DNA of 27,891 bases from Phyllobacteriaceae bacterium UBA1940 (GTDB lineage: Bacteria; Pseudomonadota; Alphaproteobacteria; Rhizobiales; Rhizobiaceae): the NCBI GenBank assembly GCA_002336975.1, contig DDFA01000062.1:13164-41054 (forward strand), read 5' to 3'. Shown in pieces: positions 1 to 7,780 of this stretch. The position numbers and the translations under genes are program-made. The notes below the pieces were generated by a model. That model searched no databases. It had not been told where the DNA came from and saw nothing but the letters and a program-made list of their open reading frames with translations. Positions within the stretch are counted from its first letter, which is position 1. Every line of letters starts with the position of its first letter.

Positions 1-277
1 TGATGCCCTGCTCGCGCTCGGCCTCGAGCCCGTCGACCAGCAGCGCGAAATCGATCTCGTCGCCGGTGGTGCCGTGCTTTTTCGAGTCCTTTTCGAGCGC
101 GGCGAGTTGGTCCTCGAAGATCAGCTTGGTGTCGTAGAGCAGCCTGCCGATCAGCGTCGACTTGCCGTCGTCGACCGAGCCACAGGTGAGGAAGCGCAGC
201 ATGGTCTTGTCTTCCTGGGCTTTCAGGAAGCTGCGGACGGCCGTAACGGTTTCGGCATTGGGATCGGTGTGCTTCAT
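1..277 (-). CDS. cysN: Sulfate adenylyltransferase subunit 1 (CysN), N-terminal part only
   Basis: The first 92 residues of the GTPase subunit of ATP sulfurylase; the rest lies beyond the left edge. With CysD it makes adenosine 5'-phosphosulfate from ATP and sulfate, driven by GTP hydrolysis, in the cytoplasm. The visible part has the P-loop GSVDDGKS at residues 33-40 after a short N-terminal extension, followed by the RLLYDTK and [10 protein letters not shown] stretches typical of CysN/NodQ. The ATG overlaps the cysD stop codon by one base (TGATG), so the two are translationally coupled. In many rhizobia CysN is fused to APS kinase (CysC); this cannot be judged here because the C-terminus is missing. 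Confidence 0.95.
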   Translation of the reverse strand, partial: MKHTDPNAETVTAVRSFLKAQEDKTMLRFLTCGSVDDGKSTLIGRLLYDTKLIFEDQLAALEKDSKKHGTTGDEIDFALLVDGLEAEREQGI

Positions 278-1182
278 CAGAAGTATCCTTCCCGCTTCTT
301 CTTTTCCATCGAGCCGGCTTCGTCCTTGTCGATCGCCCTGCCCTGCCGTTCGGAGGTGCGCGCGATCAGCATTTCCTGGACAATCGCCTCGAGCGATGCG
401 GCTTCGGACTCGATGGCGCCGGTCAGTGGGTAGCAGCCGAGTGTGCGGAAGCGCACCATGCGCTCCTCGACCTTTTCGCCTGGCCGCAGTTCCATGCGGT
501 CGTCATCCTTCAGGATCAGCATGCCGTCACGCTCGACCACCGGCCGCTTTTTGGCGAAGTAGAGCGGCACGATCGGAATGTTCTCCTGCAGGATGTACTG
601 CCAGATATCGAGCTCGGTCCAGTTCGACAGCGGGAACACGCGGATCGATTCTCCGGGCGCGACGCGGGTATTGTAGATTTTCCACATTTCCGGCCGCTGG
701 TTCTTCGGGTCCCAGCCGTGCTGGGCGTTGCGGAACGAGAAGATGCGCTCCTTGGCGCGGCTCTTCTCCTCGTCGCGGCGCGCCCCGCCGAAGGCGGCGT
801 CAAAACCGTATTTGTCCAGCGCCTGGCGCAGGCCGACCGTCTTGGTGATGTGGGTGTGCACGTTCGACCCGTGCACGAACGGGCCGATGTCCTGTTCGAT
901 CGCGTCGGGGTTGATGTGCACAAGCAGGTCGAAACCGAGATCCCTGGCCATCCGGTCGCGAAACGAGATCATCTCGTTGAACTTCCAGCGGGTGTCGACA
1001 TGCAGGAACGGGAACGGCGGCTTGGCCGGATAGAAGGCCTTCATCGCCAGCCGCAGCATCACCGACGAATCCTTGCCTATTGAATAGAGCATCACCGGCT
1101 TGGAGAAGGTCGCAGCAACCTCGCGGAAAATGTGTATCGACTCGGCTTCGAGCCGTTGCAGGTGCGACATGCGCGCAGTCAT
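277..1182 (-). CDS. cysD: Sulfate adenylyltransferase subunit 2 (CysD)
   Basis: Catalytic subunit of ATP sulfurylase (PAPS reductase/N-type ATP pyrophosphatase fold), 301 residues, which is the usual family length. Visible signatures are the PP-loop SIGKDSS near residue 35, the [16 protein letters not shown] stretch, and the family C-terminus [13 protein letters not shown]. An upstream in-frame start would add 23 residues; the ATG at 1182 is preferred because it fits family length and has a purine-rich GTGGA about 8 bases ahead. It is first in the cysDN operon. APS feeds cysteine synthesis and, after conversion to PAPS, glycan sulfation; reduced to sulfite it could also supply the UDP-sulfoquinovose synthase homologue encoded about 15 kb away (inference). 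NodP is the nodulation paralogue; nothing here suggests a nod context. Confidence 0.95.
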   Translation of the reverse strand: MTARMSHLQRLEAESIHIFREVAATFSKPVMLYSIGKDSSVMLRLAMKAFYPAKPPFPFLHVDTRWKFNEMISFRDRMARDLGFDLLVHINPDAIEQDIGPFVHGSNVHTHITKTVGLRQALDKYGFDAAFGGARRDEEKSRAKERIFSFRNAQHGWDPKNQRPEMWKIYNTRVAPGESIRVFPLSNWTELDIWQYILQENIPIVPLYFAKKRPVVERDGMLILKDDDRMELRPGEKVEERMVRFRTLGCYPLTGAIESEAASLEAIVQEMLIARTSERQGRAIDKDEAGSMEKKKREGYF

Positions 1183-1232
1183 GGTAAGTCCACTGTGAAA
1201 GTTGTCGCGTCTTTGGAGACCAATTGCGGCGC

Positions 1233-1268
1233 GTTCTAGACCTTCGGACATTGATCGACAACGATCAA
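1233..1268 (-). promoter_or_regulatory. Putative cysDN promoter with overlapping palindromic operator
   Basis: On the minus strand TTGTCG (1261-1256), a 17-base spacer and TAGAAC (1238-1233) resemble a sigma-70 type promoter (4 of 6 matches in each hexamer), about 50 bases before the cysD start. The -35 element lies in a perfect dyad, TTGATCGACAACGATCAA at 1251-1268: two 7-base arms with a 4-base spacer. A dyad over the -35 element is what an operator would look like. Which regulator would bind is unknown. Confidence 0.4.
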
Positions 1269-1682
1269 AAGCATCTAGGCGTCAGTCTTTTGGAGAATGA
1301 AATTTCGCCCGCTCTTCAAGGCAGACTGCATTTTTTGCGCAAGTAGTCGAAGATCATCCGGATCAGCATCAATTTGCGCAGCGCGGCGTCTCCTTCGACT
1401 GGAATACCCGCCGAAAACCAGGCTGCGGCGCTGCAAATTGCATCGATCCCGATCATCAGGCGACCCAGACGTGACGGGGCCGCAATAGACCGGACATAAG
1501 AAGCTGTGCTAGGCCCAAAAAACTGCACGCCGCTGCGGCCACCGTTCGCGCCGGTTGCGGAGACTGTGCGAGTTGACCAAATGCCCAATAAACTAGGACG
1601 CGCAGTGGATGGCATTCCGGAACCGCCTCATCGGCCGCAATCGCCTAAGCCGGAGATATCCGCAGATCGCCAAGGCCAGGAC
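1269..1682. other. Gene-free stretch between cysDN and the unknown-function gene pair
   Basis: About 410 bases without a convincing gene. Short open frames exist on both strands (1297-1488 plus, 1316-1615 minus), but they have no ribosome site and no recognisable motif and overlap each other. An in-frame upstream extension of the next gene reaches back to 1506 but lacks a Shine-Dalgarno site. The stretch probably holds the promoter of the 1683 gene; no clear hexamers were identified. Confidence 0.4.
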
Positions 1683-2222
1683 ATGTCTCGTCTTTATCGC
1701 AAATGGCTTGACCCAAGAACTCAAAATGCGCTGGGCGGCTTTTTCATTGGGCTGACCATGTTCGTCCTGATCGCATGGTTCCTGCAGCAGATAGGCTTCC
1801 TCTATGTCCATACCCAGTCCAGCGGCTTCCAGCAGCTAAAAATAGTCAATGATTCTATGGTGGAGGTTCGCCCGACAGTCAGAAAGGCGATCTCGCAACT
1901 CCGCGTCGCCGAAGCTGAACTGCTTGAGGCATTGTCGGCTGGAAATGCGCCTTGGCGAGCCCAAGCTACGAAGCGTTATGTCAACATCAGGGAGGCGTTC
2001 CCCGACCTGTTTGACAGGATCGCAAGTGAAATGCCTCGCAATTCAGCAATCTTGTTCAGACTTTCACCGGATCAGCGTGACGGCTACAAGATTGTCATGC
2101 ACAGTGAAATCTGTTCTGCAGTCGCGTTGGAAAACCCTAAACTTGTCGACCCGACCCTCGATTTCTACGGAACTTTCTGCAGATATTTCGGGTTTTGGAA
2201 CCCAGCCGGGCAACACCTCTGA
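1683..2222 (+). CDS. Single-pass membrane protein of unknown function
   Basis: 179 residues, not recognised. The start at 1683 is chosen because AAGG lies 7 bases upstream; the open frame extends 59 residues further but without a ribosome site. A short basic N-terminus (RLYRKWLDPR) precedes one transmembrane helix at about residues 19-42, so the remaining 135 or so residues are probably periplasmic. That part begins with a helical region (residues about 50-90) and has exactly two cysteines (about 144 and 166), which could form a disulfide. It lies 142 bases ahead of another single-pass protein on the same strand and may share a transcript with it. A role at the cell envelope is inferred only from topology and position. 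Confidence 0.6.
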   Translation: MSRLYRKWLDPRTQNALGGFFIGLTMFVLIAWFLQQIGFLYVHTQSSGFQQLKIVNDSMVEVRPTVRKAISQLRVAEAELLEALSAGNAPWRAQATKRYVNIREAFPDLFDRIASEMPRNSAILFRLSPDQRDGYKIVMHSEICSAVALENPKLVDPTLDFYGTFCRYFGFWNPAGQHL

Positions 2223-2364
2223 GGCCGCTGTGCCGGGACTTTCGGCAAACCGCGAAACAAGCAATACACTCCTGGCATGGCGACACGCTGCACAGGAAGT
2301 TGCGGAAGAACGACATATGATGCGCGTGCGTTGTCATGCGCAGGACGAATAAGGACAATATCTT

Positions 2365-3249
2365 ATGGCGACCAGTGATCCCACTTCAGCATCGACTCAG
2401 CTTTATGTGCGGCTGATGGATCTGATTGCTCGTCTTCCCGAAGATACAGTGGCATCGCGGCAGCGGCTCTATTTGCAGGTGCGCAACCGGTTCGAAGGGC
2501 GACCGGAGTCGCAACGCAATCAACTGGAGGGCGTAATCGCGCGAATCGAGCGTGAGAAGACGGCCATGCCAAACGATACGTCTGTATCGAGCGGCAAAGA
2601 CCATGAGCAAGCAACGACGAGCGCGACGGCGCCAACACCAGCCGCTGCGAAAAAGACCGCATTGCTGTTGCCCGCGCTTGCGGCGGTAGCTGCGATTGCA
2701 GCCGCGGGCGGGTACTTCCTCTTGAAAATGCCCGACACCAACTCGGACTTCTCTCGCGGCCTCGACGGATACACGTTCAATGTCAACACTCTGGTCCAAG
2801 CCCCGGACACCGGCAAAGCCTTTGACGCGCGCACCATCGGGAACGATGGCTTGATTGAGGTTCGCGGGCCCTTGTCCATATTCGGCATCAAGGCAATTCC
2901 GGTCGACCCTTCCAAGCGATATGTCGTGGCGGCGCGTGTGCGCGTAACGCAGGACGATCCCACAAGCGCGGGCGCCATGACCCATATTGGCGTGGCGACT
3001 TTCGACAGGGAGGGAAATCTCCAGACCGACCCGCCCGGAGCTCATCGCTATGCTGCGGCCCCTGCCCGTGTCCTCACCGTCGCCGACGGTTGGATTGATC
3101 TGGTCGGCGAGATTTCCGGCACCGGCAACAGCAACCATCATCAATTCCGGGAGGGCACCGCGTCCGTCAGGCCAGTGGCCATCCTCAATGCTGGCAGCCC
3201 CGGCGCGGTGACGGAAATCACGTCTCTTTCGTTCACGGAGGTGAAGTAG
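2365..3249 (+). CDS. Membrane-anchored protein with C-terminal beta-rich domain (shared with 11954-12655)
   Basis: 294 residues; AAGGAC sits 8 bases before the ATG. Residues 10-65 are a helical segment (YVRLMDLIARLPEDTVASRQ) of a kind seen at the N-terminus of rhizobial membrane proteins. A low-complexity Ala/Thr/Pro linker (about 75-97) follows, then one transmembrane helix (99-121), then a C-terminal domain of about 140 residues with alternating beta-like strands and no cysteines. The topology would put the C-domain in the periplasm. This domain is clearly related to that of the product at 11954-12655: DREGNLQTDPPG with HRY, and SGTGNSNHHQFR, match DKDGNVLTSSPG with HRY, and SGVGNDNSQQFR. 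The fold resembles galactose-binding-like jelly rolls to the eye, but this was not tested. Function unknown; glycan binding is a guess from fold and context. Confidence 0.75.
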   Translation: MATSDPTSASTQLYVRLMDLIARLPEDTVASRQRLYLQVRNRFEGRPESQRNQLEGVIARIEREKTAMPNDTSVSSGKDHEQATTSATAPTPAAAKKTALLLPALAAVAAIAAAGGYFLLKMPDTNSDFSRGLDGYTFNVNTLVQAPDTGKAFDARTIGNDGLIEVRGPLSIFGIKAIPVDPSKRYVVAARVRVTQDDPTSAGAMTHIGVATFDREGNLQTDPPGAHRYAAAPARVLTVADGWIDLVGEISGTGNSNHHQFREGTASVRPVAILNAGSPGAVTEITSLSFTEVK

Positions 3250-3277
3250 CGCCGGTATTCCTGCTGCTTCACTCCGA

Positions 3278-3343
3278 CCGATCTGTCGATCAGGCCACCG
3301 ACCGGCCGGTGGAGCTCTTACGCCACAGCTTTGATCAGATCGG
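3278..3343. terminator. Nested inverted repeats between convergent genes
   Basis: An inner hairpin (CCACCG at 3295-3300, loop ACCGGC, CGGTGG at 3307-3312) is enclosed by a longer-range pair (CCGATCTG 3278-3285 with CAGATCGG 3336-3343). The site is between two genes that converge. There is no T-run on either side, so intrinsic termination is only a possibility. Confidence 0.25.
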
Positions 3344-3419
3344 GTTTCCAGAAGAAACTTCGATACCCTTGGCGTCGAACGGTCTGGCGAACCTATCCCG
3401 CGCTACTCGCGGCAGCGGG

Positions 3420-4760
3420 TCATCTCCATGGGAAGATTGAAGGAACACGGCCGATCAGTTGACCGGGGCGCAGCCGCATTCGCACGGGCGAAAGGAACGG
3501 CAAGCCGAGCAGAAATTCGGAACCGGGGGTCGCGTAAAGTTTGAGCGGCGTGTTGTAGTCCGCGTATTGAGATGGTTCTGCAAAGAGGGCAAAGACTGCA
3601 TTTCTCCAGCCGTCGGCATCCGTCAAAATGACATCTTCAGTTGCCGGGGCTCCGTCGACAAACAGTTCCGCACTACCTGGAACATGAGCCAGGGCAATGC
3701 TGCCGCTGACGACTCTCAGGTGGCAGCCGAAGCTTGCAATCGGCAACAGCGCGGCCGATCGCATCGCAAACGGAGAATAACGCGTCACGCCGGCTGAAAC
3801 CAAAGGCGACACGATTCCGGATCCGGCCGTCACTTGGAGCAGGTGGAACTCGGGACCGAAACGCCGCGGCGTTCCGCTTGCCTTGATCCGGTTGATGAGG
3901 TCCGAGACGGTGGCGGGCAATGCCGCCGCCACGCCTCCGTTGGTCGAATTATTGTTGGTGAATTTGCCACCGGAAACAAAGACCGCGCCGTTGTAGGCCG
4001 TCATCCAGTTTGGCGCAACGTAGGCCGACGCCGCCAATCCGACCGGCTCCGGAGACCCTGCAAAACGGCCGCCGTCCTGCAGCAGATTGAACATGGGGCC
4101 CTCGGCGACAGAACTCGTCGGGAACGACAGCCCTCCGCCCGGAGCGACGCGCAGCGCTTCGGTCCAGGTGCTGCCATCGGTGCTGACTTTGATCTGGAGA
4201 TCGTCGCTTCCGGTCAGACCGATTTCGGCGCGGGCGGAGAAACCGGTCTGCAGCACAACGCTCCCCGTATCGCCCGAACTTGCCTTGTTGATCGCAACGC
4301 GATGGCTGCCGCCCGCGTGGTTGAACAATGTGGCGGGCGCACTCACAGTCAGCCTATTGCTTGCATCGGCGCTCGCGTTTATGCCGACAAGCTCAACGTC
4401 CTGGAATTCCTTGCGGGTTTCGAGCAAGTCAATCCATCCGGCGGCCGTCCAGACCATGTGCGTCTCAGTCGCGGCGCTCCAGGCGCGCCACCCAGGGCTG
4501 GGCGCATAATAGCTCCAGCCACCGTCTTCGAACGCGGCAATCTGGCCGTCCCTGCCGGACCAGGCGCCAGTGGCGCTTTCTGCAACGAGGTGGCGATCTC
4601 CCTTTACCGGGTCGGCTGGCGGCGCGGTCCTGTTGTGATCACGGACGGTCAGTTGAACAAGGGCATCGAGCATCCGCAGCGAATCATTGTGCGTCACGTG
4701 TTTTTGCGCTTGTGACGGAAGAAGATATGGCAGGTGAAGATTGGGGGTGAGTTCGGACAT
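3420..4760 (-). CDS. DUF2793 domain protein (phage/GTA tail-associated type)
   Basis: 446 residues. The start at 4760 has AGGAG 8 bases upstream; an upstream extension of 35 residues lacks family features. The N-terminus contains LPYLLPSQAQKHVTHN followed by LRMLDALVQ, the hallmark of DUF2793 proteins found in alphaproteobacterial prophages and gene-transfer-agent-like regions, where they are thought to be tail or fibre components. Residues about 50-120 are rich in Trp and Gly (GAWSGRDGQIAAFEDGGW). The middle and C-terminal parts are beta-rich and Ser/Gly/Thr-rich with no enzyme motif seen. No other phage gene is present: no capsid, terminase, integrase or lysis gene lies within the window. 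It stands alone, divergent from the first polysaccharide gene, so it is either a phage remnant or a host-adopted surface protein. Confidence 0.8.
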   Translation of the reverse strand: MSELTPNLHLPYLLPSQAQKHVTHNDSLRMLDALVQLTVRDHNRTAPPADPVKGDRHLVAESATGAWSGRDGQIAAFEDGGWSYYAPSPGWRAWSAATETHMVWTAAGWIDLLETRKEFQDVELVGINASADASNRLTVSAPATLFNHAGGSHRVAINKASSGDTGSVVLQTGFSARAEIGLTGSDDLQIKVSTDGSTWTEALRVAPGGGLSFPTSSVAEGPMFNLLQDGGRFAGSPEPVGLAASAYVAPNWMTAYNGAVFVSGGKFTNNNSTNGGVAAALPATVSDLINRIKASGTPRRFGPEFHLLQVTAGSGIVSPLVSAGVTRYSPFAMRSAALLPIASFGCHLRVVSGSIALAHVPGSAELFVDGAPATEDVILTDADGWRNAVFALFAEPSQYADYNTPLKLYATPGSEFLLGLPFLSPVRMRLRPGQLIGRVPSIFPWR

Positions 4761-4897
4761 TCGCTGGCTCCTGTGCTGCGGAGTCCATCGTAACCCGCCC
4801 AGCGCATGGGTGGACAAAGCGCCGCATTTTGCTAAGTACCAGCGTCCGTTTCGGGACGGTTGCATGTCCCTGGGGTCAACCCTGAATGGAGAACGAC

Positions 4898-5803
4898 ATG
4901 AATGCCAAGCGCCTCGTCGTCACTGGCGCGACTGGCTTTGTCGGTAAGAACCTGCTCGATGTCCTGCTCGCCAGAGGCTTTCATGTTCGCGCCCTGGTTC
5001 GAAACAACGCATCGATTCCCCAAGGCGCGGAAATTGCAACTGATTGGAGTGACAGCGGCTTGCGGCAGGCGATGAACGCTGCCGACGCCATCATCCACCT
5101 TGCCTCGCGTAACCACCGCTCCGGTGCTGAGATGTCGGACGACAGCGCATATCGCGAGGATATTCTGAACCTGTCCGAGCGGCTTGCCGAAGCCGCCGCC
5201 GCCTCAAATGTCGGCAAGTTCATCTATCTCAGTTCCATCAAGGCCCGGAGCGCCAACGACGACGCCGGAGGGCGCCCGACACCCTACGCGCGATACAAGC
5301 GGGAGGCTGAACTGGCCATTACCGCACGGCTGGAGGGATCGGGTTGCGACCTTGTGATCCTGCGCCCTCCCCTCGTCTACGACCTTGATGCGAAGGGCAA
5401 TTTCGGCACGCTCGTGAAGCTGTCCCGAAAGGGTATCCCTGTGCCCATCAGGGCTTCATCGGGAAAACGTGCGATGATCTCACGCGACAATCTCATCGAT
5501 GTCATTGCCACCGTGGCTGCAGCAAACGAAAAGTCGTCAGGCGATCACATCTACGAGGTCTGCGATGGAAAGGCCTACACTTTGGAGGACCAGATTCGGG
5601 CGATCGCCTCGAGGCTCGGGCGTCCGGCGCGTATCCTGCGGTTGCCCGACTCAATATTCGACGCCGCGATATCACGACTCGCAGGTCCAGACGCCCTCTC
5701 CGCCATTGTTGATCACCTCGAAGTATCCAACATCGACATAGAACGCGACTTCCGCTGGAAGCCTTCACATTCGTGGCTTGCGTCAAAATCTGGGCCAACC
5801 TGA
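4898..5803 (+). CDS. SDR-family NDP-sugar reductase/epimerase, WbpV/WreQ-like
   Basis: 301 residues, extended short-chain dehydrogenase. The start at 4898 is chosen over 4886 because GGAG lies 6 bases upstream of it. The nucleotide site TGATGFVG is at residues 9-16 and the YxxxK pair at Y130/K134 (YARYK), with an SSIK serine strand ahead. The segment LRPPLVYDLDAKGNFGTLVK and the following RAMISRDNLID match the subgroup that includes WbpV of Pseudomonas and WreQ of Rhizobium etli, which reduce UDP-4-keto-6-deoxy-GlcNAc to UDP-QuiNAc. The partner 4,6-dehydratase would be the protein at 24439-26409. It is first of three tightly spaced genes (4 and 6 bases between them) with a glycosyltransferase and an initiating transferase, the arrangement expected for that role. 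A C4-epimerase activity (Gne/Gnu type) is the main alternative. Confidence 0.8.
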   Translation: MNAKRLVVTGATGFVGKNLLDVLLARGFHVRALVRNNASIPQGAEIATDWSDSGLRQAMNAADAIIHLASRNHRSGAEMSDDSAYREDILNLSERLAEAAAASNVGKFIYLSSIKARSANDDAGGRPTPYARYKREAELAITARLEGSGCDLVILRPPLVYDLDAKGNFGTLVKLSRKGIPVPIRASSGKRAMISRDNLIDVIATVAAANEKSSGDHIYEVCDGKAYTLEDQIRAIASRLGRPARILRLPDSIFDAAISRLAGPDALSAIVDHLEVSNIDIERDFRWKPSHSWLASKSGPT

Positions 5804-5807
5804 ACCG

Positions 5808-7073
5808 ATGCGCATCCTCTTCGTCAGTCAATATTTCTATCCTGAAAACTTCAGCAACAACAAGATCGTGTCCAAGCTGGTCGAGCGCGGACACGAAGTT
5901 GAAGTTATTACAGGGATCCCCAACTACCCTGCTGGAAAATTCTTCGACGGGTACGGTTTGTTCAAGCGACGCAAGGACACTTACAATGGGGCCACTGTCC
6001 GCCGTGTGCCGATTTTGCCGAGAGGCCAGCGTTCACTATTTCTCCTGGCCAATTACGCCAGCTTTGTTCTCAGTGCGTCGCTTCGCTGCCTGTTTTTGCG
6101 CAGACGTGCATTCGACGTCGTATTTTCCAGCGCGCCATCGCCGGCCACTATCGCCGTCCCGGCAATCGTCGCGGCAAAACGGATGGGGGTGCGTCACGCA
6201 TTCCTGCTTCAAGATTTGTGGCCGCAAACACCGATCGCAATCCTGAAGCTGAAAAACCGGTCTGTCATCCGCCTGCTCACGGCGGCGTGCAAACAGATCT
6301 ATGAACGGGTCGACGTTATGGTCGTGCCATCGCGCGCGTTTATCCCCGAGATCGAAGCGATTGCTCCCGGGCTACGGTATTTCTATTTTCCCAACAGCAT
6401 CGAGGACTTTCACAGGCCTCAGGCGAAAAATCCGGCCCTTCGTGGCGAACTCGGACTGGGCGAAAGTGACTTCGTGATCGGATTCGCCGGGAACATGGGC
6501 GAAGCACAGAACATCGACGCGATCATCGACGCGGTGAAGATTGCGTCAGATCCGCGCATCAAGATACTCATGGTGGGCGACGGAAGGCACCGGAAAGCGC
6601 TCGAAGCGCGCATTGCCACGCTCGGGCTGCAATCGCACTTCCGTTTTGTTGGGTCCGTGCCACCTGAGGATGTGCCGCGCTATCTCGGATCGGCTGATGC
6701 AACGATCCTGACACTAGCGTCTGACGCGGCATTTGTCGGCGTCATCCCGTTTCGCCTGCAAACCTATCTTGGCTGCGGAAAACCGATCCTGGGCCATGTC
6801 AGTGGCGAGAGCGCCAGCATTATCGCCGAGGCTCAATGCGGCCTGGTTTCCGATCCGTCTGACAATGCCGCTCTTGCCGCCAATCTGGTCAAGATGGCGT
6901 CACTCCGAGAGGACGAACTTGAGCAGTTTGGACTGGCCGCTCGTTCATACGCCGTGAACGAGTTCTCCGAAGCCAGGATTTTCGACGGGATCGAAAAGCT
7001 GCTTGCCGAGTTGGCAGCCAACGAGCTACCGCCTGAATCCACTTCTGTCGCTGGCGCACACCCCGGAAGATGA
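5808..7073 (+). CDS. GT4 glycosyltransferase, WbuB-like (candidate L-FucNAc transferase)
   Basis: 422 residues; the ATG at 5808 begins 4 bases after the upstream stop codon and gives the family N-terminus MRILFVSQYFYPENF. This N-terminus, the GIPNYPAGKFFDGYG stretch and the C-terminal VIPFRLQTYLGCGKPILG loop are typical of WbuB-type GT-B enzymes, which in E. coli O26 transfer L-FucNAc from UDP-L-FucNAc. The donor-binding EGFAGNMGEAQN-type loop appears as GFAGNMGEAQNIDAIIDAV near residue 225. It should act on the cytoplasmic face on an undecaprenyl-linked acceptor. The complete UDP-L-FucNAc pathway in this window (fnlABC) supplies a plausible donor. Donor specificity cannot be proved from sequence alone. 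Confidence 0.88.
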   Translation: MRILFVSQYFYPENFSNNKIVSKLVERGHEVEVITGIPNYPAGKFFDGYGLFKRRKDTYNGATVRRVPILPRGQRSLFLLANYASFVLSASLRCLFLRRRAFDVVFSSAPSPATIAVPAIVAAKRMGVRHAFLLQDLWPQTPIAILKLKNRSVIRLLTAACKQIYERVDVMVVPSRAFIPEIEAIAPGLRYFYFPNSIEDFHRPQAKNPALRGELGLGESDFVIGFAGNMGEAQNIDAIIDAVKIASDPRIKILMVGDGRHRKALEARIATLGLQSHFRFVGSVPPEDVPRYLGSADATILTLASDAAFVGVIPFRLQTYLGCGKPILGHVSGESASIIAEAQCGLVSDPSDNAALAANLVKMASLREDELEQFGLAARSYAVNEFSEARIFDGIEKLLAELAANELPPESTSVAGAHPGR

Positions 7074-7079
7074 CGTGAT

Positions 7080-7637
7080 ATGAAACGCCTGCTTGATATG
7101 ATAGCCGCCGCTGCCGGGCTGGTCGTTGCACTGCCGGTGATCGTCGTCTTCTCAGTTCTGATCAGGAAGCAGTCTGGCGCCTCCGGGATATTCGCCCAGG
7201 ATCGGGTCGGGAAAAACGAGAGAGTGTTCCGATGCTACAAGCTCCGAACCATGCGCCAGGATACGCCAGATCTGCCGACGCATATGGCCGGGAGCGCAAG
7301 CGTCACGCCGATCGGAAAATTTCTGCGTCGATATAAGGTGGACGAGCTTCCGCAATTGTGGAACGTCGTGAAAGGCGAGATGAGCCTTGTCGGGCCTCGG
7401 CCTTGCCTGCTCAATCAAACCGAGTTGCGAGAGGAACGACGCTCGCGCGGGGTTTTCGACGTGCGGCCAGGCATAACCGGGCTGGCCCAGATCGAGGGCA
7501 TCGACATGTCCGAACCCGCGCGGCTGGCAGAAAAAGACGCCGAATACGTGCAACGACAGACACTTGCGTCAGATCTTGCGATCATCGTTCGCACGATTAT
7601 CGGCGGCGAAGGGCGTGGCGATCGGGTCAGGCCGTAG
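7080..7637 (+). CDS. Small initiating phosphoglycosyltransferase (bacterial sugar transferase)
   Basis: 185 residues, the short monotopic PglC/WreU-like form without the extra transmembrane helices of WbaP. An N-terminal hydrophobic re-entrant helix (residues about 4-27) leads to the hallmark motifs: [18 protein letters not shown], then [22 protein letters not shown], then RPGITGLAQ. Such enzymes transfer a phospho-sugar from a UDP-sugar to undecaprenyl phosphate at the cytoplasmic face of the inner membrane, so this product probably starts the repeat unit. GGAAGA, about 9 bases before the ATG, is inside the end of the upstream gene. Neighbouring reductase and distal 4,6-dehydratase genes suggest that UDP-QuiNAc or a related 6-deoxy-HexNAc is the substrate, by analogy with R. 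etli WreU. Confidence 0.92.
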   Translation: MKRLLDMIAAAAGLVVALPVIVVFSVLIRKQSGASGIFAQDRVGKNERVFRCYKLRTMRQDTPDLPTHMAGSASVTPIGKFLRRYKVDELPQLWNVVKGEMSLVGPRPCLLNQTELREERRSRGVFDVRPGITGLAQIEGIDMSEPARLAEKDAEYVQRQTLASDLAIIVRTIIGGEGRGDRVRP

Positions 7638-7727
7638 ATCAATTCGGCGACCACTTAAGCGCTCTGTCGGCCTGTCGCGGAAATGTGCGGCAACACAGAG
7701 ACGGCTGTTTGGATCGAACGGTCTGCC

Positions 7728-7753
7728 CGGGAATACGACCTCAAGCATTCCCG
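7728..7753. terminator. Inverted repeat between convergent genes
   Basis: CGGGAAT (7728-7734) and ATTCCCG (7747-7753) form a 7-base stem with a 12-base loop in the 143-base gap between the phosphoglycosyltransferase and the flippase genes, which converge. No T-tract follows, so it may be a weak or Rho-assisted terminator or chance. Confidence 0.25.
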
Positions 7754-7780
7754 TTGCCTGACCCTGTCAGCTGCGGCGGC

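Noticed and set aside
1..1182. cysDN as part of a glycan sulfation system with the polysaccharide locus
   Set aside because: No sulfotransferase or PAPS-handling gene is visible in the window; ordinary sulfate assimilation explains these genes.
1316..1615. A 99-codon minus-strand frame upstream of cysD as a small gene or gene remnant
   Set aside because: No recognisable domain and no ribosome site; it overlaps plus-strand frames of equal weakness.
3834..4715. A 293-codon plus-strand frame over the DUF2793 gene
   Set aside because: No family resemblance and no ribosome site; it is a shadow of the minus-strand gene, which has AGGAG and the DUF2793 signature.
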